Shown here in pieces: positions 7,231 to 16,400 of a DNA stretch of 41,389 nt. Each line of letters starts with the position of its first letter. The stretch's first letter is position 1. This DNA is from Bacteroidota bacterium (lineage in GTDB: Bacteria; Bacteroidota; Bacteroidia; Bacteroidales; UBA7960). The DNA lies in NCBI GenBank assembly GCA_018335675.1, contig JAGXRQ010000005.1, positions 1 to 41,389 on the forward strand, written 5' to 3'. Under the pieces are notes generated by a model. That model ran no database searches and was not told the origin of the DNA. It saw nothing but the letters and a program-made list of their open reading frames with translations. A program made the position numbers and the translations under genes.

Positions 7231-10200
7231 TTAGAAAAAAGCCCTTATTTGGATGTTTCCGGTGTGAATAGCCGCATTGTCAGGTGATTTTCTGCCGTGA
7301 TAATTCACTATAAGCATTAAGTATTCATTGAGATTTTGTTGCCAAGCAATATTCCACAATTGATTCAGCCCCGGCTTTAGGCTTTCTAACATGTCAAAGG
7401 CAATTGGAGTGTTTTCGTCGAATGGATAATCTATTTGAGAAAGTTGAAAACGAATAACTACAGACCCTTTGCCAGGAAAGTTGATTCTTGAGTCTGCGCC
7501 GGCTTTGTTAATTATTGCATATTCCTGAATACTACTATCATGGTTTTGTTTTCTTTGATGTCCGTAAAACAACCCAACCCTGAATGTATTGCTGAAAAAA
7601 ACATTAAATGTTGGCTCGGCTTCTAATGTTGTAATACTAAAGTTCCTAGAATTGAAATACTCCGAAGTTGCTGTCCTATTGCCACTTCCTAACATCATAA
7701 CAACAGAGTATTTTCTTGATAAATTCCATCTTGTTGTTAGAGTTAGCATTTCATTTTTCCTTGATTCAACCCCATTACTTAAGAGTATTTTATTTCTATC
7801 GTCTCTATATGTAAGCTCCAGGCCGTAAACAGGGTTAGACCTGTTGAAAAACAGTGAGTTTCTCAATGAAGTATTCATTGATGTTATTAAAGTATCGGCA
7901 AGACTAATATAAAAAGGATTAAATCCCGAAATTGTTAAAGCTTCCTGAATCTTTTTATTAGAACTGAAAACAGTCTGATTATTGAACTTTGACAAAAGTT
8001 TTTTGTATCCCGATTCTTTACTCCATTTTTGACCGGGATTTATATTTAAAGAATGACTATATATATTCGTAAAAACACTTACAAAATCATCAGTTGGAAT
8101 AAACACTCTAATAAAATTAGCTTCATCAGGAAATTGCGACAATTCAAATTCATCTAATTCCATTATTCCATTACCGTTATAATCAATCCACACATATGCT
8201 CCTTGCCCGGCAGGGACTTCAACATACAAAAACTCACGCTTCCTTTCCATTCCGCTTGCTATTTCATAAAATAAAGTTGAAGTAATTATACCATCTGCCA
8301 TTCTTGTAAAATACTCCAATCTGCCTGCCACAGAATTATCTTTTTTAGAATTGGTGGTTGAAAGAGTTTTATATTCAGTTTTTCTATAAATAGAACTTAT
8401 TGACAGTCTTTGATTTGGGTTGGTCGCAAACTTATAAGTAGCACCATATTCATCAGATATTGAAGCCGTATTAAAACTATTATTTTGTGGAAGGAAATCA
8501 TTTCTGTGAATGTAAAACAGTTTAAAATTATTTTCTTTTTGTTCTTCGTTTGTGATAAATACTTCTGATTGATTAAAGGCAGAGCTGTTAGGCTTTAGAA
8601 AAGAAGTTTGTTTATCAGCCACTTTAATGTCTTCCATTTTATGAGTAAGTCCGATATTAAAGTGCTTAAATATTCTTGTATAGCCTGTATAATGTCTGTA
8701 AAAGTTTGTCATATCTATTCCTGAAGCACTCAGATAGTTTCCTTGATAAAAAACGCGGTTATTGTTGTTTTTTAATCGTGTATCAATTCCATTTTTAACT
8801 CCTTTATAAAAGTCGCCTTTTAAAAATGAGGAAACATTATATTTAACGTATCCGTGGTCTTTATTAATAAATGAAAATTCTATTGTAGAATGATGTTCAG
8901 TTTCCGCTTGGGTCAGTTGTGAAAGCACCCAGTCTCTTTCAAACTCAACACTTCTGTATCTTTCAATAGGTGTGAAGGTTTTTTCGGAAGTTTCGTGTGT
9001 GATATTTGTTTCTAAATTCCAGTTTGAACTTATGTTAGATGTGTTTTTAAAGTATGCTAACACACCCATTCCGCTGTTGTCTTTTTTATCAAAATCTGAA
9101 AACATATTTTTGTCGTAATTAGAAAATGCCCATTCTACACCTGCTGATGTTTTTTCCGATAGAATCAAATCATATGCTATAGTAAGCATTTGCGACTTTT
9201 CAGGGGCTTTTAATAATTGTATTGGCTCATGAGTGCCTTGAAGCTGTCCGTTTATAGGGGCAATCCATTGAAACACCCTTCCATTTGCTGAAGATTGAAT
9301 TTGGCGATAATTTCCTTTTCCTTCGCCTAAGTAAGTGAAATTTACCTGGTAATAAGCCTTTTCAGGATTTGTAGAATGAACAAAAATAGTATCATATCCA
9401 AGTGTGTCTGTCATGAGATACATAGCTCTGTCGTTTCTAAATCCAATACTATCGAAGCTCCAGGTAAAAGCTTTGTTAATGCTGTCGCCAACAGATGCTA
9501 AAAGATCTTTTTGACTTTCCGAAAGTTCACGGAACAAAGGCTGAGAAGGATTATCCTGCTCAGAGAAAAAGTTTATTCTTACATTTCCATGCTTTGTGTT
9601 TGTTGCTGCTGATGTGAAGTACATGCTACGAGCATAATCTCTTGATGCATATTCAAATTCTACGGTTATTCTGCTGCTTGAATTTATCAGCCTCCTTGAT
9701 GTGAAAGTGATTTCTCCCTGATTGTAATCTATTGTATAATCATTTTCCATTCCTCTTGTAAGCAACATTCCGTCGATAAATACTTTTTCTGAGCCTGCAA
9801 TAACAATGATAAAACTTTCCGCATTATTGCCGCTTAATTTATATGGACCTTGGTTGCCATTTATACCATTAAATTGATTTTTTGAATAAATCCCTTTGGA
9901 AATCGCACCGGCAAAGGTTATATCATTATTCTCTAAAAATTCTTTAATAGAATCATTATCAGCTTTTGAATTATACTGAATCATTCCACCTTGAGATTTA
10001 CGAGAGAAATTCAAGAAATGCCCTTTAGGTTTTTCAACCTCAAAATCTCCGGCTGTCAGAGTGGAATTATATCCTGTAAGTTGTATAAAAACCTTGTCGA
10101 AGTCTTGTAATTGCTGTGTAGTACCTTCAGGCTGCAAAGGAATATCCTGATCTGAGATAACTGCTAAAACCTCAATGTCGTCTGTTAGCTTGCCAGCCAA

Positions 10201-10701
10201 CTGAAGATTCATTGCCGAATTTAGCGACAGATCTTGATTATTGCCAACGGTGACACCCCTGGTTATGCTTCCGGAAGAGCTAAGCTCAGGGATATCGAGC
10301 AAGCCCTTATCCCCTGATGGAGCAACCGCAGTAAGTCGCCTGAATGATTCTCCCGGCCCAGGCAAGCTAATCCATGATGTGTCTTTATGGAAATACGGTT
10401 TTGAGAAGTTTACAGGAAATACCTGATAATTTACCCTCAGAGAATCCTGTCTCCAAAATTCAGAAATTTTCAAAATCAGTTCTGAGGTTATATAATTTAT
10501 ATTGTAGAATGCTTTTTCAAGTGGGTTGTTGTTGGGGTCGAATATTTCAAAGCTCTCTTCTATAATGCTAAGGGAGTCGAGTAATATTTTGGCATGATTT
10601 GCCGGAATTTTATATGAACGATAGTTATGGGGATTTTGAGCCGACAAAAAAAATGTCAGGGTAAAAATTAAAAAGACACATATACTTGCTTGACGTAACA
10701 A
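7231..10701 (-). CDS. Large predicted outer-membrane beta-barrel protein, function unknown
   Basis: The 1156-aa protein has a signal peptide (about residues 1-22, ending FFLSAQ) and then a Bacteroidota-type region with GSITRGVTVGNNQDLSLNSA near residue 145 and KLTDDIEVLAVISDQDIPL just after. The remainder is rich in alternating hydrophobic/polar strands, and the last residue is Phe, as in many outer-membrane barrels. A segment near residue 825 (WIDYNGNGIMELDEFEL) looks like a Ca-binding loop. I recognise the type as a conserved Bacteroidota family but cannot name its function; it only distantly recalls the T9SS barrel SprA/Sov. The first usable codon is TTG at 10701; an in-frame stop lies just upstream and no ATG precedes the signal peptide. 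pnuC follows 56 bp downstream. Confidence 0.7.
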   Translation of the reverse strand: MLRQASICVFLIFTLTFFLSAQNPHNYRSYKIPANHAKILLDSLSIIEESFEIFDPNNNPLEKAFYNINYITSELILKISEFWRQDSLRVNYQVFPVNFSKPYFHKDTSWISLPGPGESFRRLTAVAPSGDKGLLDIPELSSSGSITRGVTVGNNQDLSLNSAMNLQLAGKLTDDIEVLAVISDQDIPLQPEGTTQQLQDFDKVFIQLTGYNSTLTAGDFEVEKPKGHFLNFSRKSQGGMIQYNSKADNDSIKEFLENNDITFAGAISKGIYSKNQFNGINGNQGPYKLSGNNAESFIIVIAGSEKVFIDGMLLTRGMENDYTIDYNQGEITFTSRRLINSSSRITVEFEYASRDYARSMYFTSAATNTKHGNVRINFFSEQDNPSQPLFRELSESQKDLLASVGDSINKAFTWSFDSIGFRNDRAMYLMTDTLGYDTIFVHSTNPEKAYYQVNFTYLGEGKGNYRQIQSSANGRVFQWIAPINGQLQGTHEPIQLLKAPEKSQMLTIAYDLILSEKTSAGVEWAFSNYDKNMFSDFDKKDNSGMGVLAYFKNTSNISSNWNLETNITHETSEKTFTPIERYRSVEFERDWVLSQLTQAETEHHSTIEFSFINKDHGYVKYNVSSFLKGDFYKGVKNGIDTRLKNNNNRVFYQGNYLSASGIDMTNFYRHYTGYTRIFKHFNIGLTHKMEDIKVADKQTSFLKPNSSAFNQSEVFITNEEQKENNFKLFYIHRNDFLPQNNSFNTASISDEYGATYKFATNPNQRLSISSIYRKTEYKTLSTTNSKKDNSVAGRLEYFTRMADGIITSTLFYEIASGMERKREFLYVEVPAGQGAYVWIDYNGNGIMELDEFELSQFPDEANFIRVFIPTDDFVSVFTNIYSHSLNINPGQKWSKESGYKKLLSKFNNQTVFSSNKKIQEALTISGFNPFYISLADTLITSMNTSLRNSLFFNRSNPVYGLELTYRDDRNKILLSNGVESRKNEMLTLTTRWNLSRKYSVVMMLGSGNRTATSEYFNSRNFSITTLEAEPTFNVFFSNTFRVGLFYGHQRKQNHDSSIQEYAIINKAGADSRINFPGKGSVVIRFQLSQIDYPFDENTPIAFDMLESLKPGLNQLWNIAWQQNLNEYLMLIVNYHGRKSPDNAAIHTGNIQIRAFF

Positions 10702-11079
10702 GGGATTGTTTTTTTAACAAATATAGTTGAAAACAGCAATATTATATGATTATCTATGCCAAAAGGTTCCACGCAAAATACGCAAAATTGCGCAAAGTTC
10801 TAAATCAACTACTCAATTCATTGCAACTTGTTGCCTAGCCTTAATATCGGGATATTTCAAGTCAAAAGTCAAATCACTATTTGTTACTTTGTTACTGTCT
10901 TTGCGGTTTTTGCATATTTTACTTTTGTGGTTTTTGCGTGGTCAAAAAACATGCACCGAAACACAAATTGATATTATCTGGTAAGACAATATCGAAAACA
11001 AATATTCTTCTATTTCAAACAAAATTATACCTAACTTAGTTTATTATTTGTAAAAGCACGAACTTAAAAACAATTAACT
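10702..11079. other. Divergent spacer between the 1156-aa gene and fhs
   Basis: No gene is supported in these 378 bp. An 85-codon open frame at 10727-10984 has no family likeness and overlaps repeat-like DNA. The stretch contains the imperfect inverted repeat listed separately, and both flanking promoters should lie here, but no convincing -33/-7 pair was found. Confidence 0.6.
10769..10941. repeat. Imperfect inverted repeat, MITE/REP-like (CCACGCAAAA ... TTTTGCGTGG)
   Basis: The left arm at 10769-10797 starts CCACGCAAAA and ends GCAAAG. The right arm at 10899-10941 starts CTTTGCGG and ends TTTTGCGTGG. The outer 10 bp and the inner GCAAAG/CTTTGC parts are perfect complements; the middle differs. 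About 100 bp lie between the arms with no open frame of note. The shape fits a small non-autonomous palindromic element or intergenic repeat; no target-site duplication was identified. Confidence 0.45.
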
Positions 11080-12750
11080 ATGCAAACTGACCTCGATATT
11101 GCAAAAGCTGCAAAAATGCAACACATATATAATATAGGTGAAAAACTTGGCTTAAGTAAAGACGATATGCATCTTTACGGAAACCATATTGCAAAACTTC
11201 CATTAAAACTTATTGACGACAATAAAGCTAAAGGGAAAAAGCTGGTTCTTGTTACAGCTATTACACCTACTCCTGCCGGTGAAGGAAAAACAACTACTTC
11301 GATTGGTCTTACAGAAGGATTAAACAAGATTGGAGTGAAGGCAACTGTTGTAATCAGAGAACCATCATTAGGTCCGGTGTTTGGGATTAAAGGTGGTGCT
11401 GCCGGCGGTGGATATGCGCAAGTGCTTCCTATGGAGGATATTAATTTGCATTTTACAGGAGATCTTGCTGCTGTTGAAAAAGCACATAATTTATTAGCTG
11501 CTCTAATTGACAATCATCTTCAAAGTAAAAACAATTCATTAAACCTCGACCCAAGAAAAATTTTATGGAAAAGGGTTATTGATATGAATGAAAGAGCCCT
11601 CCGAGACATAATTATTGGTCTTGGTGGTCCGGTGCAAGGCGTCCCAAGACAATCGGGTTTCGATATCACGGCTGCTTCTGAAGTTATGGCAGCCTTATGC
11701 CTTGCAAAAGACATTAATGATTTAAAGGAAAAATTCGGAAATATTCTGGTGGGATACACCTATGATGATAAACCTGTTTATGCCAGAGATTTTAACGCTC
11801 AAGGCGCTATGGCTGCTTTAATGAAATACGCTATAATGCCTAATTTAGTTCAAACAATTGAAGGAAATCCTGCTATTATTCACGGTGGTCCTTTCGCAAA
11901 CATAGCTCAGGGCACAAACACCCTTATTGCAACCAAAATGGGATTGTCGTTGTCAGATTATGTTGTAACTGAAGCAGGGTTTGCATCAGAGCTTGGTGCT
12001 GAAAAGTTTCTTGATATTAAATGCCAATATGGAGGGTTAACGCCCAACGCCTCTGTTGTTGTTGCCACCATCAGGGCGCTTAAATACCATGGAGGGGTGA
12101 AGCTTGCAGAACTTAAGAAAGAAAATGTGGAAGCAGTGAAAAAAGGCTTACAGAACCTTGAAAAACATATCGAAAACATCAGACATTTTAATCTTAGTCC
12201 CGTTGTTGCAATCAACAAATTTGCTACTGATTCCGACGAGGAGATTCAAGCAGTTATGGCCAGATGTAACGAGCTTAAAGTTAAAGTTGCAATTTGCGAA
12301 GCTTGGGAAAAAGGCGGAGATGGCGCAATAGAGCTTGCAAAGCTTGTAAAAGCGGAAGCAGATAAATGCTCAACCTGTTTTGAGCCACTATATAGTTTTG
12401 ACTGGAGTATTGAGAAGAAAATCGAAACCATTGCCACTAAGCTTTATGGGGCCGACCATGTCGAGTATTCTATAGAGGCGAAAAAACAGATGGCAATGTT
12501 TGAAAAAATCGGACTAGACAAACTACCGGTATGTATTGCAAAAACACAAAAGTCTTTATCAGACGACCCAAACAAAAAGAACAGACCAATTGGGTTTACA
12601 GTTAAAATTAGAGAGTTTGAAGTTGCTGCCGGCGCAGGTTTTATAATTCCCATTGCCGGCACAATTATGAGAATGCCCGGATTACCAACCGTGCCGTCTG
12701 CCGAAAACATCGATATCGATAATGATGGAAATATAACGGGGTTGTTTTAG
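11080..12750 (+). CDS. fhs: Formate--tetrahydrofolate ligase
   Basis: The 556-aa protein has the family's usual length. It makes 10-formyl-tetrahydrofolate from formate, THF and ATP, feeding one-carbon metabolism (purines, fMet-tRNA). The nucleotide loop TPTPAGEGKTT is at residues 62-72, followed by REPSLGPVFGIKGGAAGGG, NLHFTGD and the C-terminal AAGAGFIIPIAGTIMRMPGL, all characteristic of FTHFS. The protein is cytoplasmic and normally a homotetramer. The ATG at 11080 gives an N-terminal extension normal for this family. It stands alone. The stop codon (TAG) is immediately followed by a GGGTATA-type simple repeat. No folD or other one-carbon genes are in the window. Confidence 0.96.
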   Translation: MQTDLDIAKAAKMQHIYNIGEKLGLSKDDMHLYGNHIAKLPLKLIDDNKAKGKKLVLVTAITPTPAGEGKTTTSIGLTEGLNKIGVKATVVIREPSLGPVFGIKGGAAGGGYAQVLPMEDINLHFTGDLAAVEKAHNLLAALIDNHLQSKNNSLNLDPRKILWKRVIDMNERALRDIIIGLGGPVQGVPRQSGFDITAASEVMAALCLAKDINDLKEKFGNILVGYTYDDKPVYARDFNAQGAMAALMKYAIMPNLVQTIEGNPAIIHGGPFANIAQGTNTLIATKMGLSLSDYVVTEAGFASELGAEKFLDIKCQYGGLTPNASVVVATIRALKYHGGVKLAELKKENVEAVKKGLQNLEKHIENIRHFNLSPVVAINKFATDSDEEIQAVMARCNELKVKVAICEAWEKGGDGAIELAKLVKAEADKCSTCFEPLYSFDWSIEKKIETIATKLYGADHVEYSIEAKKQMAMFEKIGLDKLPVCIAKTQKSLSDDPNKKNRPIGFTVKIREFEVAAGAGFIIPIAGTIMRMPGLPTVPSAENIDIDNDGNITGLF

Positions 12751-12796
12751 GGGGTATAGGGTATAGGGGTATAAGGGTATAAGGTATAGGGGTAGG
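12748..12796. repeat. GGGTATA(G) simple repeat at the fhs stop codon
   Basis: Six or so irregular units of GGGTATAG, GGGGTATA and AAGGTATA begin at the TAG stop of fhs itself and run for about 50 bp. There is no dyad symmetry, so it is not a terminator. Confidence 0.85.
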
Positions 12797-12840
12797 GTGT
12801 GCTTGGAGCAGAGAGCAGTGGCTGAGTTTCGCTAAGCCGC

Positions 12841-12907
12841 AGGAAGGTGACAGAAAAGTGACAGGAGAGTTACAGAAAAGTTACAGGAAGGTGACAGGAA
12901 AGTGACT
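12841..12907. repeat. 11-bp tandem repeat, GTKACAGRAAA units
   Basis: Five successive 11-bp units (GTGACAGAAAA, GTGACAGGAGA, GTTACAGAAAA, GTTACAGGAAG, GTGACAGGAAA) end in GTGACTC. The same unit occurs in reverse orientation downstream of pnuC (6495-6538). Confidence 0.9.
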
Positions 12908-13014
12908 CAAGACAAGGTATAGAAATAAAACAAATAATCACCCCAAAAAACAAATATTATATACCAAGACAAAACGGGTCAAACATATAAATTTATTTTT
13001 TCGGAAAATTTCTG

Positions 13015-13042
13015 GTAGAGACGCGAAGCATCGCGTCTCTAC
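13015..13042. repeat. Perfect palindrome, 12-bp arms (REP-like)
   Basis: GTAGAGACGCGA and TCGCGTCTCTAC flank a 4-nt loop AGCA, a perfect 12-bp stem in an otherwise AT-rich spacer. Palindromes of the GTAGAGACG...CGTCTCTAC type are dispersed repeats in several bacterial genomes (notably cyanobacteria, some Bacteroidota). There is no T-run, so it is not a standard terminator. Confidence 0.8.
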
Positions 13043-13446
13043 AAACATCCATTAATTTTCTTAACACGAATCCTACCCCCCAACACTACTTATCAAAACA
13101 ATCCCCCCAATCCCCTACCTGTGGAAAACACTTATTAAACCACCAAGTTTCACGTAGTACTTGTTAATAAAATTATGTGCGCATAAACAATTGAAAAACA
13201 GCGCATTAAAAGCAACATCAAAAAATATCAAAAAAAAGTTCATAATTTGTTAATAACTTTCGTATTAATTATGTAATTTTACCTATGCTATATGCTGATT
13301 TTATTGATGTTTTACTTAGTGTTTAAATATAAAATAACAAAAAAATCAGACATATTGGATAAAACCAATGTTTAATATCAAATTTTGAAAATTCTTTAAT
13401 TATTCACTAATTACTTTTTTAAACCCAAACCTTAATTTTAATTATT
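13043..13446. other. AT-rich leader region of the giant protease gene
   Basis: No open frame of note is found. The last 250 bp are very AT-rich and should hold the promoter and 5' leader of the gene at 13447. A short dyad ATTGG / CCAAT lies at 13354-13369. No clear -33/-7 pair, riboswitch or terminator was found. Confidence 0.5.
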
Positions 13447-16400
13447 ATGAAAAATCGAGTACAATTATTAATGAAAAGTTTTGCCGCATTTATGCTGGCA
13501 ATGTTTTTGGTTGTGCCAGCTTTCTCTCAAATACTGAAAGAAGGTACTTTACCAAGTATTAAGTACAACGTTCCTGACACCAAGGAAGTTGTTGATGTTC
13601 CTGTTAGCATTAACTGGGAACAGGTTCACAAAGAGGATGCGATCAACGCAGAGAACAAACTTCCTATGAGAGGTGGTTTTTCAGTTGAAGTTGGAAAAAG
13701 CATCAATGATTTTGGCGAATGGATGAGACTTCCTGACGGCAGAATGCTTTGGCGTGCTACTCTTAGAGCTGATGGTGCTCAATCTCTTGGTGTTGTATTT
13801 CACAACTTTCAATTACCTGAAGGTGCTGAACTGTGGACGTACAACAATGGTAAAGCTATGATTAATGGTGCACTTGGTATGCATAATAATCATGAATCTA
13901 AAATGTTAAGTACAAGAGTACTTTTCGGTAATACTATTACTATTGAGTATATTGAAACTCCTGCTAGTGGTAGCAATAGCTTCAATAGTTCTTCTGCTGC
14001 AGGCTCAACTCTTCGCGATTTGAATGCCTCAGAATCTATCGATATTAAAGGTTTGGAAATTAAAGAACCAAGACCATATAAGTCTAATGTTGATCTAATT
14101 GTATCAGAACTGATATATATATATCAGGATAACTATTCTATTTTTGACCAAAGCAAACCTGCGGATGGAGGTTCAGCAGCATGTCAGATTGACATTAAGT
14201 GTTCACCTGTTGGCGACCCTCATACTGACACAAGAAGAGCTATTGCACATACGTTGAATAAAATTGGTGCTAACTGGTATTATTGCTCTGGTGGCCTTCT
14301 TAACAATACTCTTGAAAACTGGACACCTTATTTTTATACTGCATGGCACTGCGGTGATGGTGCATCTGCTGCAGATAGAAACCAATGGCAGTTTTACTTT
14401 AACTATGAGCGCTCGGCTTGCGGTTCAGGTACATATTATAAAGCTGACGTAATGACAGGTTGTGTTCTTAGAGCAGTTGACCCAATTAGCGGTGGAGCTG
14501 ACCTATTGCTGGTTGAACTTAACAACTCTGTTCCTGCAGCATACAATCCCTACTTTAACGGATGGAACAGACAAGATGTTGCTTCTACTTCCGGAGCTGG
14601 TATTCACCACCCTGCAGGTGATGCAAAAAAGATTTCTACCTATTCTGCTACTTTGCAATCTGCAACTCCAACTATCAGCGGACAAACATTTGCTACTAAC
14701 GCTTCATGGCGTGTAGTATGGTCAGCAAACGCTAACGGACATGGTGTAACCGAAGGTGGTTCATCAGGATCTACTCTTTTAAATAATGCCTTACTTGCTG
14801 TTGGCAACTTATCAGGTGGTAGTTCTACTTGTGCGAGCCCTACTTCTGCAGACTTCTACGGAAAACTTGCTTATCAGTGGGATACTAAACCAAATGCAGA
14901 TCAGAAACTAAGACCTTGGTTAGACCCAGCAGGAACAAACCCTAACACTCATAGAGGTTGGGACCCAAAATGGACAACAAACCCACCGGTGGCTAACTTT
15001 ACAGCTACTCCTACAAATGCTCCGGCAGGTAGTGAAATTCAATTCACTTGTACTTCTACAAACGGACCAACTGAATGGGAATGGAATTTTGGGGCAAATG
15101 CTTTCCCTCAAACTTCTACAGCAAGAAATCCTAAAGTTGCATGGGTTACTCCAGGAACATACACTATTTCTCTTACTGTCAAAAATTCATACGGACAGAA
15201 TACTAATACAAAAACTGACTATATAACTATTACCACAGCTCCTGCTCCACCGGCTACAAACCCAGTTACAATAGGTGCAGGTACAACCGGTTCTATGCAT
15301 CCATTAGGTTATGATAGTAGAGTAGCAGGTGGAGCAAGATATGTGCGTAGCGCATCAATTTACACAGCAGCACAAATAGGTGGCGGTGGTTTAATAAGCC
15401 GTTTGGAGTATTTCACTAACACCGCTCAAACTTCCCCAAGAACTGTAACTATTTACTTGAAGCATACAACAGCAACTTCATTTACGGCTGCTGAAGCATA
15501 TAGTGCTTTGCTATCTGGCGCAACTCAGGTATATCAAGGATCTTTAACTCCATCTACGGCTGGTTGGCAGGTATTTAATTTAACCTCGAGTTTTATTTAT
15601 AACGGAACCAACAATTTAATGGTAATTGTTTTGGCCGATGGTTCAGCAGCTAACACAAATTCAAACGTTGGTACCAGGTATTCAACAGGTGCTGCAAATA
15701 CCCATCAGCAGTGGTCAGGTAATACTGATCCAATAGGTACAGGTACAAGAAACACTAACCTTCCAAATATTCGTATGACATTTGCTCCAAACACTGCTCC
15801 AGTTGCAAACTTTGGCGGTGCTGAAAGTATTTTCTTAGAAAATTTTGAAGGCGCATCTTTTCCTCCGACTAATTGGCTAATCAATAACGCTGATGCTGGT
15901 GGTAATACATGGGTTTCTTCAAGTGCTCAAAATAAAACCGATGGTGGAAGTAAATCTGCATCCCACCCATACCACGCAACCCAAACTGAAAATGGATACT
16001 TAATTACACCTCAGATTTCATTACCTGCAGGTTCAACGATTTATTTAAACTTTTGGTCTTTTAATGGTTATCCAACATGGTACGGCAAAAACAGCGTACT
16101 TATCTCTACAACAAATACCAATATAGCTTCATTTACTGAAATCTGGAGCCCGGCTGCTGTTGCAGAATCATGGGTAAACACCAATATTAGCTTATCGGCT
16201 TATGCCGGACAAAATGTTTACATCGCATTCCGCTATCAGGGTGCAGATGCTCATGACTGGTGGTTAGACGATGTTGCTATACAGGTCATAAATTCTAATC
16301 CGATTACAGTTTATGAAGGTGATCCTGTGTCTGTTTTTGATTTAAGTACAAACAATCCATTGTATTGGGATTGGACAACTACAGGTGCTTTAGTTTCTAA

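Noticed and set aside
10727-10984. 85-aa plus-strand frame in the fhs spacer
   Set aside because: No family likeness, overlaps the inverted repeat, and coding signals are absent.
12751-13446. Small gene or RNA in the long spacer after fhs
   Set aside because: Only tandem repeats and a palindrome were found; no open frame with coding character and no recognisable RNA fold.
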